A model generated the notes under the pieces. That model had not been told where the DNA came from. It saw nothing but the letters and a program-made list of their open reading frames with translations, and did not search any database. A stretch of DNA of 64,000 bases from positions 29,015,674 to 29,079,673 of the forward strand of contig OX463808.1 in NCBI GenBank assembly GCA_949825045.1, written 5' to 3'. The position numbers and the translations under genes were made by a program. Positions 10,973 through 21,937 of the stretch are shown in pieces (within the stretch, counting starts at the first letter, position 1; the number at the start of each line of letters is the position of its first letter). Origin of the DNA: Argyresthia goedartella (taxonomy: Eukaryota > Arthropoda > Insecta > Lepidoptera > Argyresthiidae).

Positions 10973-11215
10973 TGACGACCCGAATGGCCGAGTCGGCAGT
11001 GACGCTGCCTACGAAGCCAAGGGTCCCGGATTCGAGTCCCGGTGGGGGCAAATATTTGTTTGATAAGAACGGATGTTCGTACCCTTGTCATGGTTGTTTA
11101 TCTATCTAAGTATAATATTTATCTATATAAGTATGTGTATCGTTGTCTAGTACCCAAGATTCATGGAATCCTAGTTTGGGGCTAGATCAATGTGTGTAAA
11201 TGGTGTCCAATGTAT
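10973..11215 (+). mobile_element. tRNA-derived SINE, family 1, copy a
   Basis: The A-box is 'tggccgagtcgg' and the B-box is 'ggattcgagtcc' (one base off consensus). The tail contains 'caaatatttgtttgat', 'tatctatctaagtataat' and 'cctagtttggggctagatca'. Near-identical copies lie at 14845-15081 (plus) and 33577-33813 (minus). The shared 170-bp tail argues against a functional tRNA gene. Confidence 0.87.
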
Positions 11216-11237
11216 GTTTTATGTGGTAGTGGTCGTA

Positions 11238-11335
11238 AATAAAACCCGCACTGAGCCAGCATGGTGGAGTATGGCTTAATCTTACTCGTATCCGGATCAA
11301 GCCTGTGCCCCTCGGTGGGGATATTAATGGGCTAA
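11238..11335 (+). mobile_element. SINE family 4, partial copy c
   Basis: 'ggagtatggcttaatcttac', 'tcgtatccgga' and 'ggggatattaatgggcta' are the reverse complement of the distal part of 1978-2065. No tRNA-like head is present. Confidence 0.65.
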
Positions 11336-11339
11336 ATTA

Positions 11340-11870
11340 ATTAATTTAAATTCGTTAAACAATTATGCGTCATCAATATTGTGCTTCAACTTATCCAGAC
11401 CGATGTATGCAACAACTTTAATTTCTTAAATAGTCGTTTGAATGATATTTATGATACGTAGGTAGGTCGGTACTATAAAAATCGACATACATTCGGTGAA
11501 GAACAATTTCAATGGCGCAGTCGAGATACTTTCGTACATTCAACTGAAACCTTCTAAATATTCTCCAGTCCAAGCAGTTTGTAAAGAAAAATTCGAAAAG
11601 TACTTCTCCGCTAAAAGCCTAATAAAAAGGGCCATTGCACACGCGACGGCCGCGTGTCACAACAAGTATTAGGCTGAGGTCACACTAAACGACATGAGGG
11701 TCGCACAGACTGCCATGCCCGAGGGTTGCCACCACTCCGCCCACTACAAAACGCAGAGTGCGTAGTCGGGAACAAATTAATGGTTTTCAATATAAAGTCT
11801 GTGGGTGGTTGATCGGCAAATTCGTAAGTTTTAGACCGACATATTAGGTATGGTGAATGTAGCCCTTTAC
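11340..11870. other. Intronic, nothing recognised
   Basis: No coding or shared repeat structure recognised between the SINE copies. Confidence 0.35.
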
Positions 11871-11871
11871 T

Positions 11872-12075
11872 ACCTCTGTGGCGCAGTGGTAGTGGCTAAG
11901 CCTACCATGCGAGCGGTCCCGGGTACGATCCCCGGCGGGGGGCAAAGAGAAAAAGCCCCCAGGTCTGGGATGTTTGTATGGTGAGACCGCTGTTTCTGGT
12001 TCCTACGACACAGGGCATCCTAGTGTGGGGCCAGAAGCATTGTATGTAAATGTTTATGTTTATGTTTAATGTCAC
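11872..12075 (+). mobile_element. tRNA-derived SINE, family 2, copy a
   Basis: The head 'ctctgtggcgcagtggtag' resembles an A-box region and 'gggtacgatcccc' a B-box. The body has 'ccaggtctgggatgtttgta', 'ccgctgtttctggttcc' and 'ggggccagaagcattgtatg'. Copies occur at 47033-47238 (minus), 48071-48265 (plus), 52560-52702 (minus, short) and 54753-54957 (plus). Confidence 0.83.
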
Positions 12076-12345
12076 CATAGGGGCCCAGGTCTTTAACCGG
12101 ATACTAGTAAGACTAAGCCATTCTCCACCACGCTGGCTGAGTGCGGATTGGTGGAGGGGTTTTAAGACCACTACCGAATAGTAGCCGGGACCTACAGCTT
12201 AACGTGTCATCCGAAACAGTGAATGCCCGATAATGTACTTAAGATAAATTAATTATCTCATTAGTACATGGTCAGGATTCGAACCTGCATCTCCTGTATG
12301 AGAAGCAAGCCTAAAACTATTTAAACCACGGAGTTATCTCAATTA
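12076..12345 (-). mobile_element. tRNA-derived SINE, family 4, copy b
   Basis: The minus-strand head at 12270-12345 has B-box 'ggttcgaatcc' and 'aactccgtggttt'. The body matches 1978-2285 ('agtagccgggacctacagct', 'ggaggggttttaagacca'). Confidence 0.78.
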
Positions 12346-12414
12346 TAGTTAATGTTATTTACTATAATCAGGTTCAAGTTCCATAAAACAAAAAAGTCAA
12401 AGTCAACACAACAT

Positions 12415-12650
12415 AACATAGCGTCACGTTTTTTACCATACGGGGTGTTAGAGGCACATTTTTGCGGCTACTACAGGGGCCTAGCCCATCGCCGCAGCTT
12501 TAAAGATTGAAGGTTCCCTCGCTAGGTTACCCATTACCTTTAGAATGTACGTACAATGCTTACCTTATTGGCACACGGTCAGCACCGGGATTCAAAACTG
12601 CATCTCCTGCGTAAGAAGCAAGCGTGGCTCCCACTAGACCACCGAGCTCC
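12415..12650 (-). mobile_element. tRNA-derived SINE, family 3, copy b
   Basis: On the minus strand it starts 'ggagctcggtggtctagtgg', then 'gcaggagatgcag', and ends 'gtgacgctatgttatg'. The head and end match the copy at 8443-8719. The middle is diverged. Confidence 0.72.
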
Positions 12651-12691
12651 AAGTTAAATTCCAAGTTTCTTTATTTATGTAAATAGATATT

Positions 12692-13003
12692 TACCAGCAC
12701 CAGGCTGTATCTCATGAACAGTGATAGGCAGAAAAAAAATTCACAGATGATGTATTTCTGTTGCCGCTATAACAACAAATACTAAAAATCTAAATAAAAT
12801 AAATATTTAAGGGGGTTCCCATACAACAATTCTTTCAAAACCACATACAAACTTATGAATGCACCGCAAAGTAGCCGCACCAATAACTTTGTAAACAACA
12901 TTTTTCTGTGTAAAATCCAAACAATTTTCACACCATCCCTACCATTGTACGGCGGTGTGGAACCCTTCGTGCGAGAGCTAGATTCGCACTTGACCATTTT
13001 TTT
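12692..13003 (-). repeat. Lepidopteran dispersed repeat, copy b
   Basis: It matches the reverse strand of 5518-5960: 'accaggctgtatctcatgaa', 'aataaatatttaaggggg', 'ccgcaccaataactttgtaa' and 'gaacccttcgtgcgagag'. Confidence 0.75.
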
Positions 13004-13140
13004 CCTCTTCTCTACATTGGGGCACTCCACATTGGACAACCAATCATAAGGTTGGCGCAACGTAGACTTTATGATGTGAGTGCTCAAACAGGGGTTTGAA
13101 TTTGAATATTTTCGTTTAACTCAACTATTCCGCCATAATA

Positions 13141-13652
13141 GTAGTTTATGTGACTGCTACATAATGGAGGGCATTAAAACTCGAGAGTGGGTTTATGAAA
13201 CGAGCCGAAGGCGAGTTTCATAATAATATCACTCGAGATATTTAATGCCTAATTATGTACAGTTACATACACTAGTTTATCTACACACATATCATAAGTA
13301 ATGTAATAAGTAACCTTTGATGTGTTTAGGAACCGCATGTTTGACCGGCATTGTGGCTCTGCAATTGTTTAGCTTGTTCTGTAGTACCAACTTCACGCAG
13401 GCGGGCGTCAGCGTTCGAAATTTGAATGTCAGTACCAACTTCACAGACAAACTAGGAGCGGCACGCAGGCGGGCGTCGGCGTTCGAAATTTGAATGTCAT
13501 ATATGATATGTAGAAAAATTACACATTATGGTCATAATGTGTAATTTTTCAGATAAGAAATGAGTTTTACCAAGTAGTTTAACATTATGCTGATCGTAAC
13601 GTGCGGTTTTTGTACGCAGTAAAGAGGGTTTATGATACGTGTGTAGATAAAC
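13141..13652 (+). mobile_element. Compound double-palindrome element, copy 1 (most complete)
   Basis: Two adjoining inverted-repeat units are present. Unit 1 (13141-13277) is bounded by 'gtttatgtgactgctacata' and its imperfect reverse complement ending 'gtacagttacatacacta'. Unit 2 (13276-13652) is bounded by 'gtttatctacacacatatca' and its inverted copy ending 'gtgtgtagataaac'. Unit 2 contains a direct duplication of 'gcgttcgaaatttgaatgtc' and a hairpin at 13512-13549. There is no coding capacity. Other copies lie at 42098-42470, 45857-46330 and 47618-48024. Confidence 0.85.
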
Positions 13653-14691
13653 TTTATTATTATATCCTTAATTGCATAAAACAACAGTAAAAACAATTGA
13701 GTGGGAAATAATTCACCAAGTTAAAAACTTAAAAAACAGACTTCAAGTTGAAGCCCTATTTCTTCTCCCCCGGTCGGTATGGGAATGAATTCTATGTACA
13801 TGAAAAGGCTTCATCAAAACTTTTGCTACACGGAACAACAAACCAAAACGTGATCTGTGTATATATTTTTGGATCTGTTGGTTTTAAAAAAAAGCACTAA
13901 ATCAATTTTGATAAAATTAACATGGGACCACCTCTGAAGTATGACCTACCAATCAAAATAAGAATCATCAAAATCGGTACATAATTGACGGAGTAATCTC
14001 GTAACAAACACACCAAAAAAAACAGACGAATTGAGAACCTCTTCTTTTTTAAAATCGGTTGAAAAACCGGAATGCACTATTTGAAATTGCTATATTTAAG
14101 AAGATGAAGAGAGCAATTTAATGCCATTTAAAAATCACTTTATTTAAAAAGATATATTACAATATAGATTGCATAATAACAGAGTGCATGGCGTTATCTA
14201 ACTCAACACAGAATTCGCTTAATAATTTTGTAAGTATTTATTCCTGAATATTATTTATATTTTAAAACCTTTATTTAAAAGAGATCTAAAAATTTATCTA
14301 TCGGAGTTCCTTCGCCCTTCTGCTCCCGCAGTGGTCCAATGTGGAGGAGAGGCAAAAAATTAAATGTTCTAAACATGTGTTAATATAATATTTACAGAAA
14401 TTATAGAATTTTCGATTTTATTTCAGCCAATTCAACATATGTTGTAATAGCACCTATCCAGCTTTCAACGCTATTTATACTTTTTTATTTGCTGAATAAA
14501 TTCCTGAACAGTTGTTCCTGACACATTTCGTGATATTCATTATTTGCGCCACGCATCCATTGTCTTTCAGATTACATGATGGGGCAACACAGCTTTGTTC
14601 ACTTTTTTATTAGAATTGGGTACTGTCGCGTGATATTTTTTGTTAATTTAACTTAATTCATTATTTTTTTAATTTTTATTCCTAACTTCAT
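13653..14691. other. Intronic, nothing recognised
   Basis: AT-rich sequence without recognisable coding or shared repeat structure. Confidence 0.35.
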
Positions 14692-14815
14692 ATCTCCATA
14701 GCTTTGGCGATGATGGGCTATTCCTCTGTCACGCAAAATTGAGTATTGTAATACTGGCTAAACTTAGGCACAACTAGCCTATGCCACTCCGAATGGGAAA
14801 GGGCGTGATACTGTA
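14692..14815 (+). mobile_element. SINE family 3, headless copy c
   Basis: 'tctgtcacgcaaaattgagt' and 'gaatgggaaagggcgtgata' match the body of 8443-8719. The tRNA-like head is missing, and family 1 copy b follows about 30 bp downstream. Confidence 0.7.
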
Positions 14816-14844
14816 TTTTTGATTTAGGGTTCCGTACTAGGTAG

Positions 14845-15081
14845 GACGAGCCGAATGGCCGAGTCGGCAGTGACCCTGCCTACGAAGCTAAGGGTCCCGG
14901 GTTCGAGTCCCGGTGGGGTCAAATATTTGTTTGATGAGAACGGATGTTTGTACCCTAGTCATGGTTGTTTATCTATCTAAGTATAATATTTATCTATATA
15001 AGTATGTGTATCGTTGTCTAGTACCCAAGATACAGGGAATCCTAGTTTGGGGCTAGATCAATGTGTGTAAATAGTGTCCAA
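14845..15081 (+). mobile_element. tRNA-derived SINE, family 1, copy b
   Basis: It has a perfect A-box 'tggccgagtcgg' and B-box 'ggttcgagtcc', followed by the family tail to 'gtgtgtaaatagtgtcc'. It is the best preserved plus-strand copy in the window. Confidence 0.88.
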
Positions 15082-15589
15082 CTTATATACTTTAAAAGGG
15101 AAAGACGGAACCATAAAATTAATATTAAACGACCGAATTCTAAACCGATTAATTTGAAAGGTAATTTTTTGTATTTAAGCACCCAAACACGAACCTATTA
15201 CGTTAGCAAATACATTTTGGATTTGGTAGGCAATTTTGGAGGGCAAATCAGAAATATAAATAAGTTTATCAAACTGTGGCTTGTTGCGAGGTTCTCAAAT
15301 ATATATTTTTCATAAACCTGAAATGCTAAGTAAATAACAAAATTAAGAAAAATTACAAAAACAGACCATTCCCTGCCCATATTTCTGAAACTGTTTTTTT
15401 TTTCATAAACCTGAAATTGCTTAGTTAAAAAACATTTAGAAAAAAAAGAGCATTGCCTCCTTGCCTCCTCCCCCTTCTAAAAAACTACAGACACAAAAAA
15501 ATAAAGAAGTACGCAATAAAGGTCTTTACTTAAACATTACAGAAAAAAAATATAGAGCTTTATATATATTATATATAGATGTTATGAGG
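15082..15589. other. Repeat-like AT-rich stretch, no gene
   Basis: 'ggaggcaaatcag'-like and 'acgttagcaaataca' words around 15195-15255 resemble 6060-6140, suggesting a decayed shared repeat. The ORF at 15061-15315 is probably a shadow of this. Confidence 0.35.
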
Positions 15590-15775
15590 GGCACAATTTC
15601 TTTCAATACCACATACAAAGTTATAAAAGCACCTAGTTATTGGAGCATGAAAGAAGCCGCACCAATAACTTTGTAAACAACATTTTGCTATCCTAACACA
15701 CAGATAAATTTAAGATACCTATTCCCAATGCCTCGCGATTCTGAATCGCACTTGGCCTTTATTTTTAATTGTTTT
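15590..15775 (-). repeat. Lepidopteran dispersed repeat, copy c (fragment)
   Basis: 'caataccacatacaaagtta', 'gccgcaccaataactttgta' and 'tgaatcgcacttggcc' match the reverse strand of 5520-5710. Confidence 0.7.
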
Positions 15776-16850
15776 TTTCAGCCATGTGAGCCGTGAGTGT
15801 TAGTCTCAGTATTCTATACAACATACATAAACATTACAAACCATGTCCGGTATTGTAAAGCCCTCGTATATCCAACAAAGCCCTTTTGGCGATAGATCAA
15901 TCAAAGTCCGAGGATACCTATGCTTCCGATAATACACTTCTGCATCCACCAGTACGAAGCCTTTACCGTCCCACCTTAATATTTAAAGAAATTGAACTTT
16001 ATTTGATTGTCATGTTGAGAACTTTGTAAATTGATTCAGGTGTGAATGTTTATCTATGTCTCATGCCAGTGGAGGCTCACACACTGCTTCGTTGGAAGGG
16101 AAAATGGTCCTATGCAGGCATTACTTTAGGGAAAGGGCCAATGAGGGATATGTTTCTGTTCACTGTTCTGTCGCCGATATTTGGGTAAATTAGGTACTAA
16201 GTCAAAAGCCCGGGCCGTTAACTAAGGGCCGGCATTCAATAAAATGTATGGGTAAAGGTCCGTCGGGCAAATAAATGAAACGTTTAACGAGATGGAAAAT
16301 GTGACATATCTAATGAAGGTCCTTGTTATGAGGTTTTTTTTTCATAAACCTGAAATGCTTAGTTAAAGAACATTTAGACAAAAGAGCATTCCATCCCCGC
16401 CCACCTCAAAAACTACAGTCAAAAAAACAATTTAAGAAATTCGCAATATAGGTCTTAAACTTCTAACACTCAAGACGGATTGGCCTTGCATCATGGGATC
16501 GCCTCGCTTCGCCCGGCTCCAGGCTGTGTATAAAGTTGTGATCTAACATAAACTAACTTTAGTATTCGGTATTCGGTCAGAAAGTGACCTTTCGTATTTC
16601 GGCTAAGGTGACTCTGACAGAAATCAGCTGTTGCGTTGACGCCATCTTTCAAAAACGAATTAGACCAGTTCTCCATTCCTTTAATCAAAAGGCTGACTTT
16701 GGTAATGCTGGTTGTTAAGGATTCCGACGATGCTTTATTTTAATCAAAAGGTTAGCCATTTACTTCCTCAATGAACCGCCCGGGCTATTAATTAAGGGGT
16801 AGTATTTATACGGATGCCTGTAAATGCAGTTTTTGCTTGGAAAAAATATT
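15776..16850. other. Intronic, nothing firmly recognised
   Basis: A word shared with 15395-15450 ('cataaacctgaaatgcttag') appears near 16345, so short repeats are present. No coding sequence is recognised. Confidence 0.35.
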
Positions 16851-16854
16851 GGTT

Positions 16855-17220
16855 TTGCCTGACTCAATTACTGAATAGCGACAAGAGCGCGAACATTTCT
16901 TCGTCTGACAAAATTACTGAATTGCGCGACTAGAAATATAAAAAGAGTAACGTGAAAACCTCAAATCGAGTAACATAAAATACTAAACGGGCTTTGGATT
17001 TTGTTGTTCTTACATTTTAAACCTAACACGAATGATAAGGAAGGATTTATCCGTACCCTGACCCACCACTTCGCCCAGACAGTCTTTATTTAGCCCTCAA
17101 GCGGTGGCGAAACCATTCAGTAATTTTGTCGCGCAATAATCTTTTTTATTCGCTCATTTTAGAAAAATCTGGTGTTCATGGTCATTCGCTAAATTAGTTT
17201 TTTATGCGTTCGTTTTATTA
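16855..17220 (+). mobile_element. Modular hairpin-core element, arm type C, copy 2
   Basis: It holds 'ctgaatagcgacaagagcgc', 'attgcgcgactagaaat', 'cgagtaacataaaatac', core-left 'aaacctaacacgaa', then 'cgcccagacagtctttattt' and 'aagcggtggcgaaaccattc'. It matches 6826-7024 plus 7981-8135, and the reverse strand of 28063-28460. Confidence 0.75.
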
Positions 17221-17225
17221 ATAAT

Positions 17226-17264
17226 AAATGAGGCACTTATTTAAGGGAATTAAGTGCCTCATTT
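17226..17264. repeat. Perfect 14-bp hairpin just upstream of the old LINE ORF1
   Basis: Arms 'aaatgaggcactta' (17226-17239) and its exact complement (17251-17264) surround 11 nt. It lies 10 bp before the ORF beginning at 17274. Confidence 0.9.
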
Positions 17265-17273
17265 AACCGAACG

Positions 17274-18886
17274 ATGACGACATCTCGCGTGGCCACGACA
17301 TCTTGTCGATTCTCTCATCGAGAGCGAGACGAGTGTGAAGAGGAGATACAGAAGCAAATTAAGAAAAATTCTGCGCTAAAAGAAGAGCTCAATGAGTTGG
17401 ACATCAAATGCGAGGATCTCAGTGCCCAGAGAGATGAATTGCAACACCAAGTCGACTCATTTTACAAGTGTCACGATGTCCACCACATAGCCTTGCAACG
17501 CATAAAATCACTTGAACAACAGCTTGCAGAGGCACACCACGAGCTTCAACTTTTCAGCGAGCGGGAAGAACAGCGAGACAGTGCTACAACCAGGGCCTTA
17601 TATAATGAGGTCATGAGCAAAACTGGCATACCAACTATTGACCTAACAGCTTGCGATACCTCCTGTACCATGAAGAATTCAAGTGCCGTGAAAATGAACA
17701 GTACAAATAAGATATGCACCGTAAGAGCATGGAAAGTATATGACATGGAGTGTCAGAAGGAACTACAGCAGCAAAGTAGAGCATGAGCTAGCCATGGCTG
17801 AACTACAATCTCAGTTGGAAAATCTGCAATATGAGTTAGTGGACATCACATGCAAGTACTCAACAGTGCAAACTCAGTATGATGAATGCAATTCATCAAT
17901 TAATGACTTGATTGCACTAAGCAAAAATAATCTTGAGCGCTTTGAGTTCTTGTGTCGTACAAACATGGAAGACTCTGAACAAAGATTGTCTCTGCCACTG
18001 CTGCCACCACCACAAGACCTACCGGGGAAAGCAGCCCATTTACAGCTGAGCCCTCAGTAGCGGAAGAGAACTGAAAACGCCCGCGAGCAGGCTTGCTTGT
18101 CTTCACCGTGCACTTGCCCGTCACACCGGCCTCTATGCAGTGGGATCCAGCACAGCCGCAACAACACGTCAATCTGTGATGCCTTAGATGGAGATTGGCA
18201 ATCAACACCCACCAGCAACTGAGTTCAGAAATGGTGCCTTCAAGACCATAGTGTGCTCAGATAAATTAGGAGTAGGTTTAGGCATCAAGCTTCAGAATAA
18301 CTTACGGCAGCATGTAGAAAACATTTGTATGCCTGATGCATCTTACGTGCAGATAGTAAACTGCATGCTTAATAGGGAGTACGACAGTAATACGACTATT
18401 GTATTACTAATGGGGAACAGCACAGGAGTTCAACAAGACGATTTGATAAATTACTTTGAATCTGTATCTCTCCGGGCAACGATAATTATTCTGTGCGCTT
18501 TTCCCTATTCCAAAGCTCTATCAGAGGCACAAAATGACCGGATTTCTGGACTCAACCGGCTTATGTATAACTTGACCTTTGTTCATCGGGACCGAGAATT
18601 ATATTTTGATACGAATAAGTTTATTCGAAATTTTATACTGACTAGGGATACAATGTATGTACCTGCGTCATCTAAGGGACAGATTGCCAAATTTTTGGCA
18701 TTCAATATTCATGACTCTGTTATTGTAGAGAAAATAACTAGAGTGCCAGTAGAAAATGACGAATGTATACAAATATTGTTACTAAACCTTTGTACGCTGA
18801 GGTTTTACAAACAGACAAGACGAATCAAATTAACTTTGACTAGTCAATTAAACTGTGAGGGCAGACAACAGAAAAGTCCCCTATAA
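17274..18886 (+). pseudogene. Broken ORF1 of the old LINE
   Basis: Three overlapping frames (17274-17786, 17740-18060, 18188-18886) look like one ORF broken by indels. The first is a heptad-rich coiled coil ('EEEIQKQIKKNSALKEELNE', then a long E/Q/L-rich stretch). The third has a compact domain with 'TTIVLLMGNSTGVQQDDLI' and 'LSEAQNDRISGLNRLMYNLT', reminiscent of the esterase-like ORF1 domains of some CR1/Jockey elements, a comparison I cannot verify here. ORF1 proteins of this kind bind RNA and assemble the retrotransposition particle. Confidence 0.65.
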
Positions 18887-20480
18887 AGCAATTGGTTTGA
18901 GTAAATCAGAAATTACAAGGTGGCTTTTCTGGCAAATTACTAGATCTAGAACTATTTTTGGAACAATACAGATTAAACATACTATGCCTAGTAAAACACT
19001 GGCTAATTGAGTCTCAAATGAATCTGCAAAACACGGAGGATCCTTAGCACTGGTTAAAAATGGCCTAAAATTAAGAGCGCAAGGATATTTGTAGACTTTT
19101 TGTTGAGAAAGTAATAGAACTATCGTGCGTGTTGACACATTGTAGTAAGCGTTTAGAGAGCCCCTACAAGTGATTATGGTATATTTGAATTAATGTTGGA
19201 GGATATCTTGAGAGTAGTTTCTAGTAGTAACAAAAAAGTAGTTATTTGCGGTGACTTCGATATAGAGTTGCTGGTGGACTCCCCGTTGCATACTAAATTA
19301 ATAATAATGTTTAAATCATTCAATTTAGTCAACATCTTCACAGAGCCCTCAATAATAACTGAAACTACGGCAACCTGTCTTGATAACGTATTCTGCGATT
19401 GCGAAATTTTGAAGAAGTGAATAGTAAATTGTTTAAAGTTTGATCACAGTGGGCGCATTGTCAATTTAGAAGAAAATTCAAAATCACAGGAAGTAGTCTT
19501 GTGTAGGCCGATCACAACAAAAAAATTGAATCATTTAAACAAGATTTACAAAGTAGCTTACCTACTCAAAATCATACTCAAAAAGCGAATGATCACTGTA
19601 CAGACTTATTCAACAAACTTTCAGATAGCTTTGAAACAATTTTAAATTACATAAACTTACAAATAGCGATAGCAAAGTCGGGTTTAGTGAATGGGCAACA
19701 TAAGGAATCCGTAAAAGTAGGGATACACTTTATGCATATTTGGCCAAAAAAACATCTCCACATGACCCAATTTTTATTCAACGTGTTCAAAAATATTTCT
19801 GCCATAAAGCTAAGTGCGCACACATAAAAACCAAGATTCTTACATCGTTGAATAAAACTCAAACAATTTGGAATATTATAAATAGAGAAGCAGGTAAAAC
19901 AAAATCAGGAGACCGTAGCTTTTTACTTAAGATTGAAGATAAACTATTATCTTCTAACGATGACATCGCGGCCGCATTTGAACAGTTCTTTTCAAATATT
20001 TGTAAATTTGAAAAAATCCGAGGATCTCTGGGGCATGTCAGTAAAAATTATATGCTGGGTGATAGACAAAATTGCCCCTCATTTAGCTTAAATGTTCAAT
20101 GAATGAGAGTAATCTCCCTGATCTCATGAAACTCAGCAGGCTAGTACCTTTATTTAAAAGCGGCGATAGGGGTGACCCCACAAATTTCAGACCAGTCTTG
20201 GTTCTACCCGTATTGACTAAAATATTTGAGAAGGTCATATTGGGTCGGTTGCTGGCGCACTTAAATGCGCATCAAATTCTCCATAGCCAGCATTATATTT
20301 ATAAAAGGGCGGTCGACAACAGATGCTGTTATATTTATAAAAGGGCGGTCGACAACAGATGCTGGGGTTATGTTAGTTAACATATTTTTATTGCGTGGGA
20401 AGATCGTAGGGACGCCATAGGTGTTTTTTGTGACCTGTCCAAAGCATTTGGCTGTGTAAACCACGAAACATTGCTCTTTA
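18887..20480 (+). pseudogene. Broken ORF2 of the old LINE: endonuclease and start of RT
   Basis: The sequence is out of frame at several places. Recognisable parts are 'GGSLALVKNGLKLRAQG' (about 19035-19090), the endonuclease block 'KKVVICGDFDIELL' (19228-19270), 'TATCLDNVFCDCE' (19370-19405), 'DHSGRIVN' (about 19442), a linker with 'KTQTIWNIINREAGKTKSGD' (19858-19917), then RT blocks 'RLVPLFKSGDRGDPTNFRPV' (20138-20197), 'KIFEKVILGRLLAHL' and 'VFCDLSKAFGCVNHETLLFK' (20425-20485). The last contains the first catalytic Asp of the RT. Several stops and frameshifts make it inactive. Confidence 0.8.
20293..20364 (+). repeat. 36-bp tandem duplication in the old RT
   Basis: Two exact copies of a 36-bp unit (20293-20328, 20329-20364) begin 'ttatatttataaaagggcgg'. 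The unit length keeps frame and duplicates 12 residues. It is a local duplication in a dead gene. Confidence 0.95.
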
Positions 20481-20643
20481 AGCTAAAACACTACGGCATA
20501 AAAGGCAACTGTACCGTCGTTCGGTCATCGCAGACAGCAGACGTGTTGTTGCGTTCAGCATATTAGTCAAATTATAAATCAAAATATAATTCATACTCTG
20601 GTTACACACAAAGAGAGAAAAGTTGCATCCTCGGTGTCATCGG

Positions 20644-20706
20644 CTGAGAATCGAACCCGGGCCTTCTGCGCTGCAGGCAGGTACGCTCCGTTCGAACCAA
20701 CTAGAA
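20644..20706 (-). other. tRNA-Cys-like relic, antisense in the LINE 5' leader
   Basis: On the minus strand I can read an A-box-like 'tctagttggttcg', a stem ctgc/gcag enclosing the 7-nt loop 'ctgcagc' (anticodon GCA if real), and a perfect B-box 'ggttcgattc'. The acceptor stem is not convincing. It is therefore a tRNA relic or SINE head, not a confident tRNA gene. Confidence 0.5.
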
Positions 20707-20812
20707 CGAGACTTCGAGCGTCGAAACATATCACCACTAACCTACGTACGTAATCCTTACAACATCAAGTTCGCAGTAAGGTCAGCAGCGATTCTCAACC
20801 ATCGGCGCAAAT

Positions 20813-21937
20813 ATGAACACCACCATAACCTTTCAAAGCTGTCAACAATGCAAAGGCAATATCACAGACGGTTCAGCTCAATGTTCGAAATGCAATGGAT
20901 TATTCCACTATCCTACCTGCACTAACATAAACAAGGCTGCATGGGGAAAACTGGGTCCAGACCGGCAAGTTTCCTGGAAATGCTCCGCGTGCAAAATAGC
21001 TAAGTCCAATCAGATTATCACCAACTCAGCTCCCCCTACCATTCCGAAACGTAACGAACAGAATGACCACAACCAAGCGAATACCGTCACTGCACCCGGT
21101 CCCGCAACAGATTTGTGCCAAGGAAGCGATTTGAACCAACTTAATAAAATCGAACTGATGCTTGCCTCTCTAACACAACTACCCAAGCAACTAGACGACA
21201 TGCGTTCGGAGCTAAATGCACTCACCGCCAAAATTAACATTCAATTTTTTGAGGACCTGACCAAACGTCTCGATGAAATCGAAAACAAACTCTGCATCGT
21301 AGACGGACTAAAGTCAGATGTCTCAGTCCTGAAATCAAAGTTGGACAACCAAGAAAAAAATATGAAAGCCGAGCTCGAAAAGCGCGATAAGATCATTAGT
21401 GAACTCCAAACCACTACAAATCTCTTGGAGAAAGAGCACAAGCGATCCCAACAGCAGTATAGGCTACTTAACATCGAACTCATCGGCGTCCCTGAAACAC
21501 CTAATGAAGATCTACCACTGGTACTGATGAACATAGCCCATAAGTTGAACTCAGACCTCAAGCTGGAAGACATAGAGTTTATAACCCGAGTCCAACCAAT
21601 GAAGCGCAATCAAGACAAGCCCAAAACGATTATTGCAAAACTGAAGAGCAGACTGGTCAAGGACACATTAATCGATAAATACAAACGCAAATCCCGCGAA
21701 AATAAAGGGCTTACCTCATGCGTCCTTGGATTCGAGGGAGACTCACGAAAAATATTCGTGAACGAACACCTCACAATTGCAAACAAAATACTTCTTAATG
21801 ACTGTCGAGAGAAGGCCAAGATACTTGGAGTGAAATTCGTATGGGTAAAAAACTGTTGCATTTATGCCAGGAAAGACATCAAACACCCGCTTGTGCCAAT
21901 ATCCACTGTAGAAGATATGAACGTGTTTCTCAAATGA
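20813..21937 (+). CDS. CR1-like LINE ORF1: PHD finger and coiled-coil protein
   Basis: The product is 374 aa. Residues 10-60 form a C4HC3 PHD-type zinc finger: C10, C13, C24, C27, H32, C36, C57, C60, with W55 just before the last pair. Residues about 95-220 are heptad-rich coiled coil ('LTKRLDEIENKL', 'KNMKAELEKRDKIISELQ'). Residues about 225-370 form a globular C-terminal region ('LLNIELIGVPETPNEDLPLV', 'TIIAKLKSRLVKDTLIDKYK') that resembles the RNA-binding/C-terminal domains of LINE ORF1 proteins. Such proteins bind LINE RNA and chaperone reverse transcription. The first Met was chosen because it directly precedes the finger. The frame is uninterrupted. Confidence 0.88.
   Translation: MNTTITFQSCQQCKGNITDGSAQCSKCNGLFHYPTCTNINKAAWGKLGPDRQVSWKCSACKIAKSNQIITNSAPPTIPKRNEQNDHNQANTVTAPGPATDLCQGSDLNQLNKIELMLASLTQLPKQLDDMRSELNALTAKINIQFFEDLTKRLDEIENKLCIVDGLKSDVSVLKSKLDNQEKNMKAELEKRDKIISELQTTTNLLEKEHKRSQQQYRLLNIELIGVPETPNEDLPLVLMNIAHKLNSDLKLEDIEFITRVQPMKRNQDKPKTIIAKLKSRLVKDTLIDKYKRKSRENKGLTSCVLGFEGDSRKIFVNEHLTIANKILLNDCREKAKILGVKFVWVKNCCIYARKDIKHPLVPISTVEDMNVFLK

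Larger units (their letters stand above)
17274..20500 (+). mobile_element. Old Jockey/CR1-like LINE, 5' part, interrupted at its right end
   Basis: A continuous but frameshifted series of LINE domains runs left to right: ORF1-like coiled coil, ORF1 C-terminal domain, endonuclease fragments, then the N-terminal part of the reverse transcriptase. The series stops at about 20500 in the middle of the RT and resumes at about 25675, after a younger LINE. Clade assignment is by family resemblance only. Confidence 0.8.

Noticed and set aside
10973..11045. Apparent tRNA gene with good A- and B-boxes
   Set aside because: The same head is followed by an identical 170-bp tail in three places, and no full cloverleaf with paired acceptor stem can be drawn, so it is a SINE.
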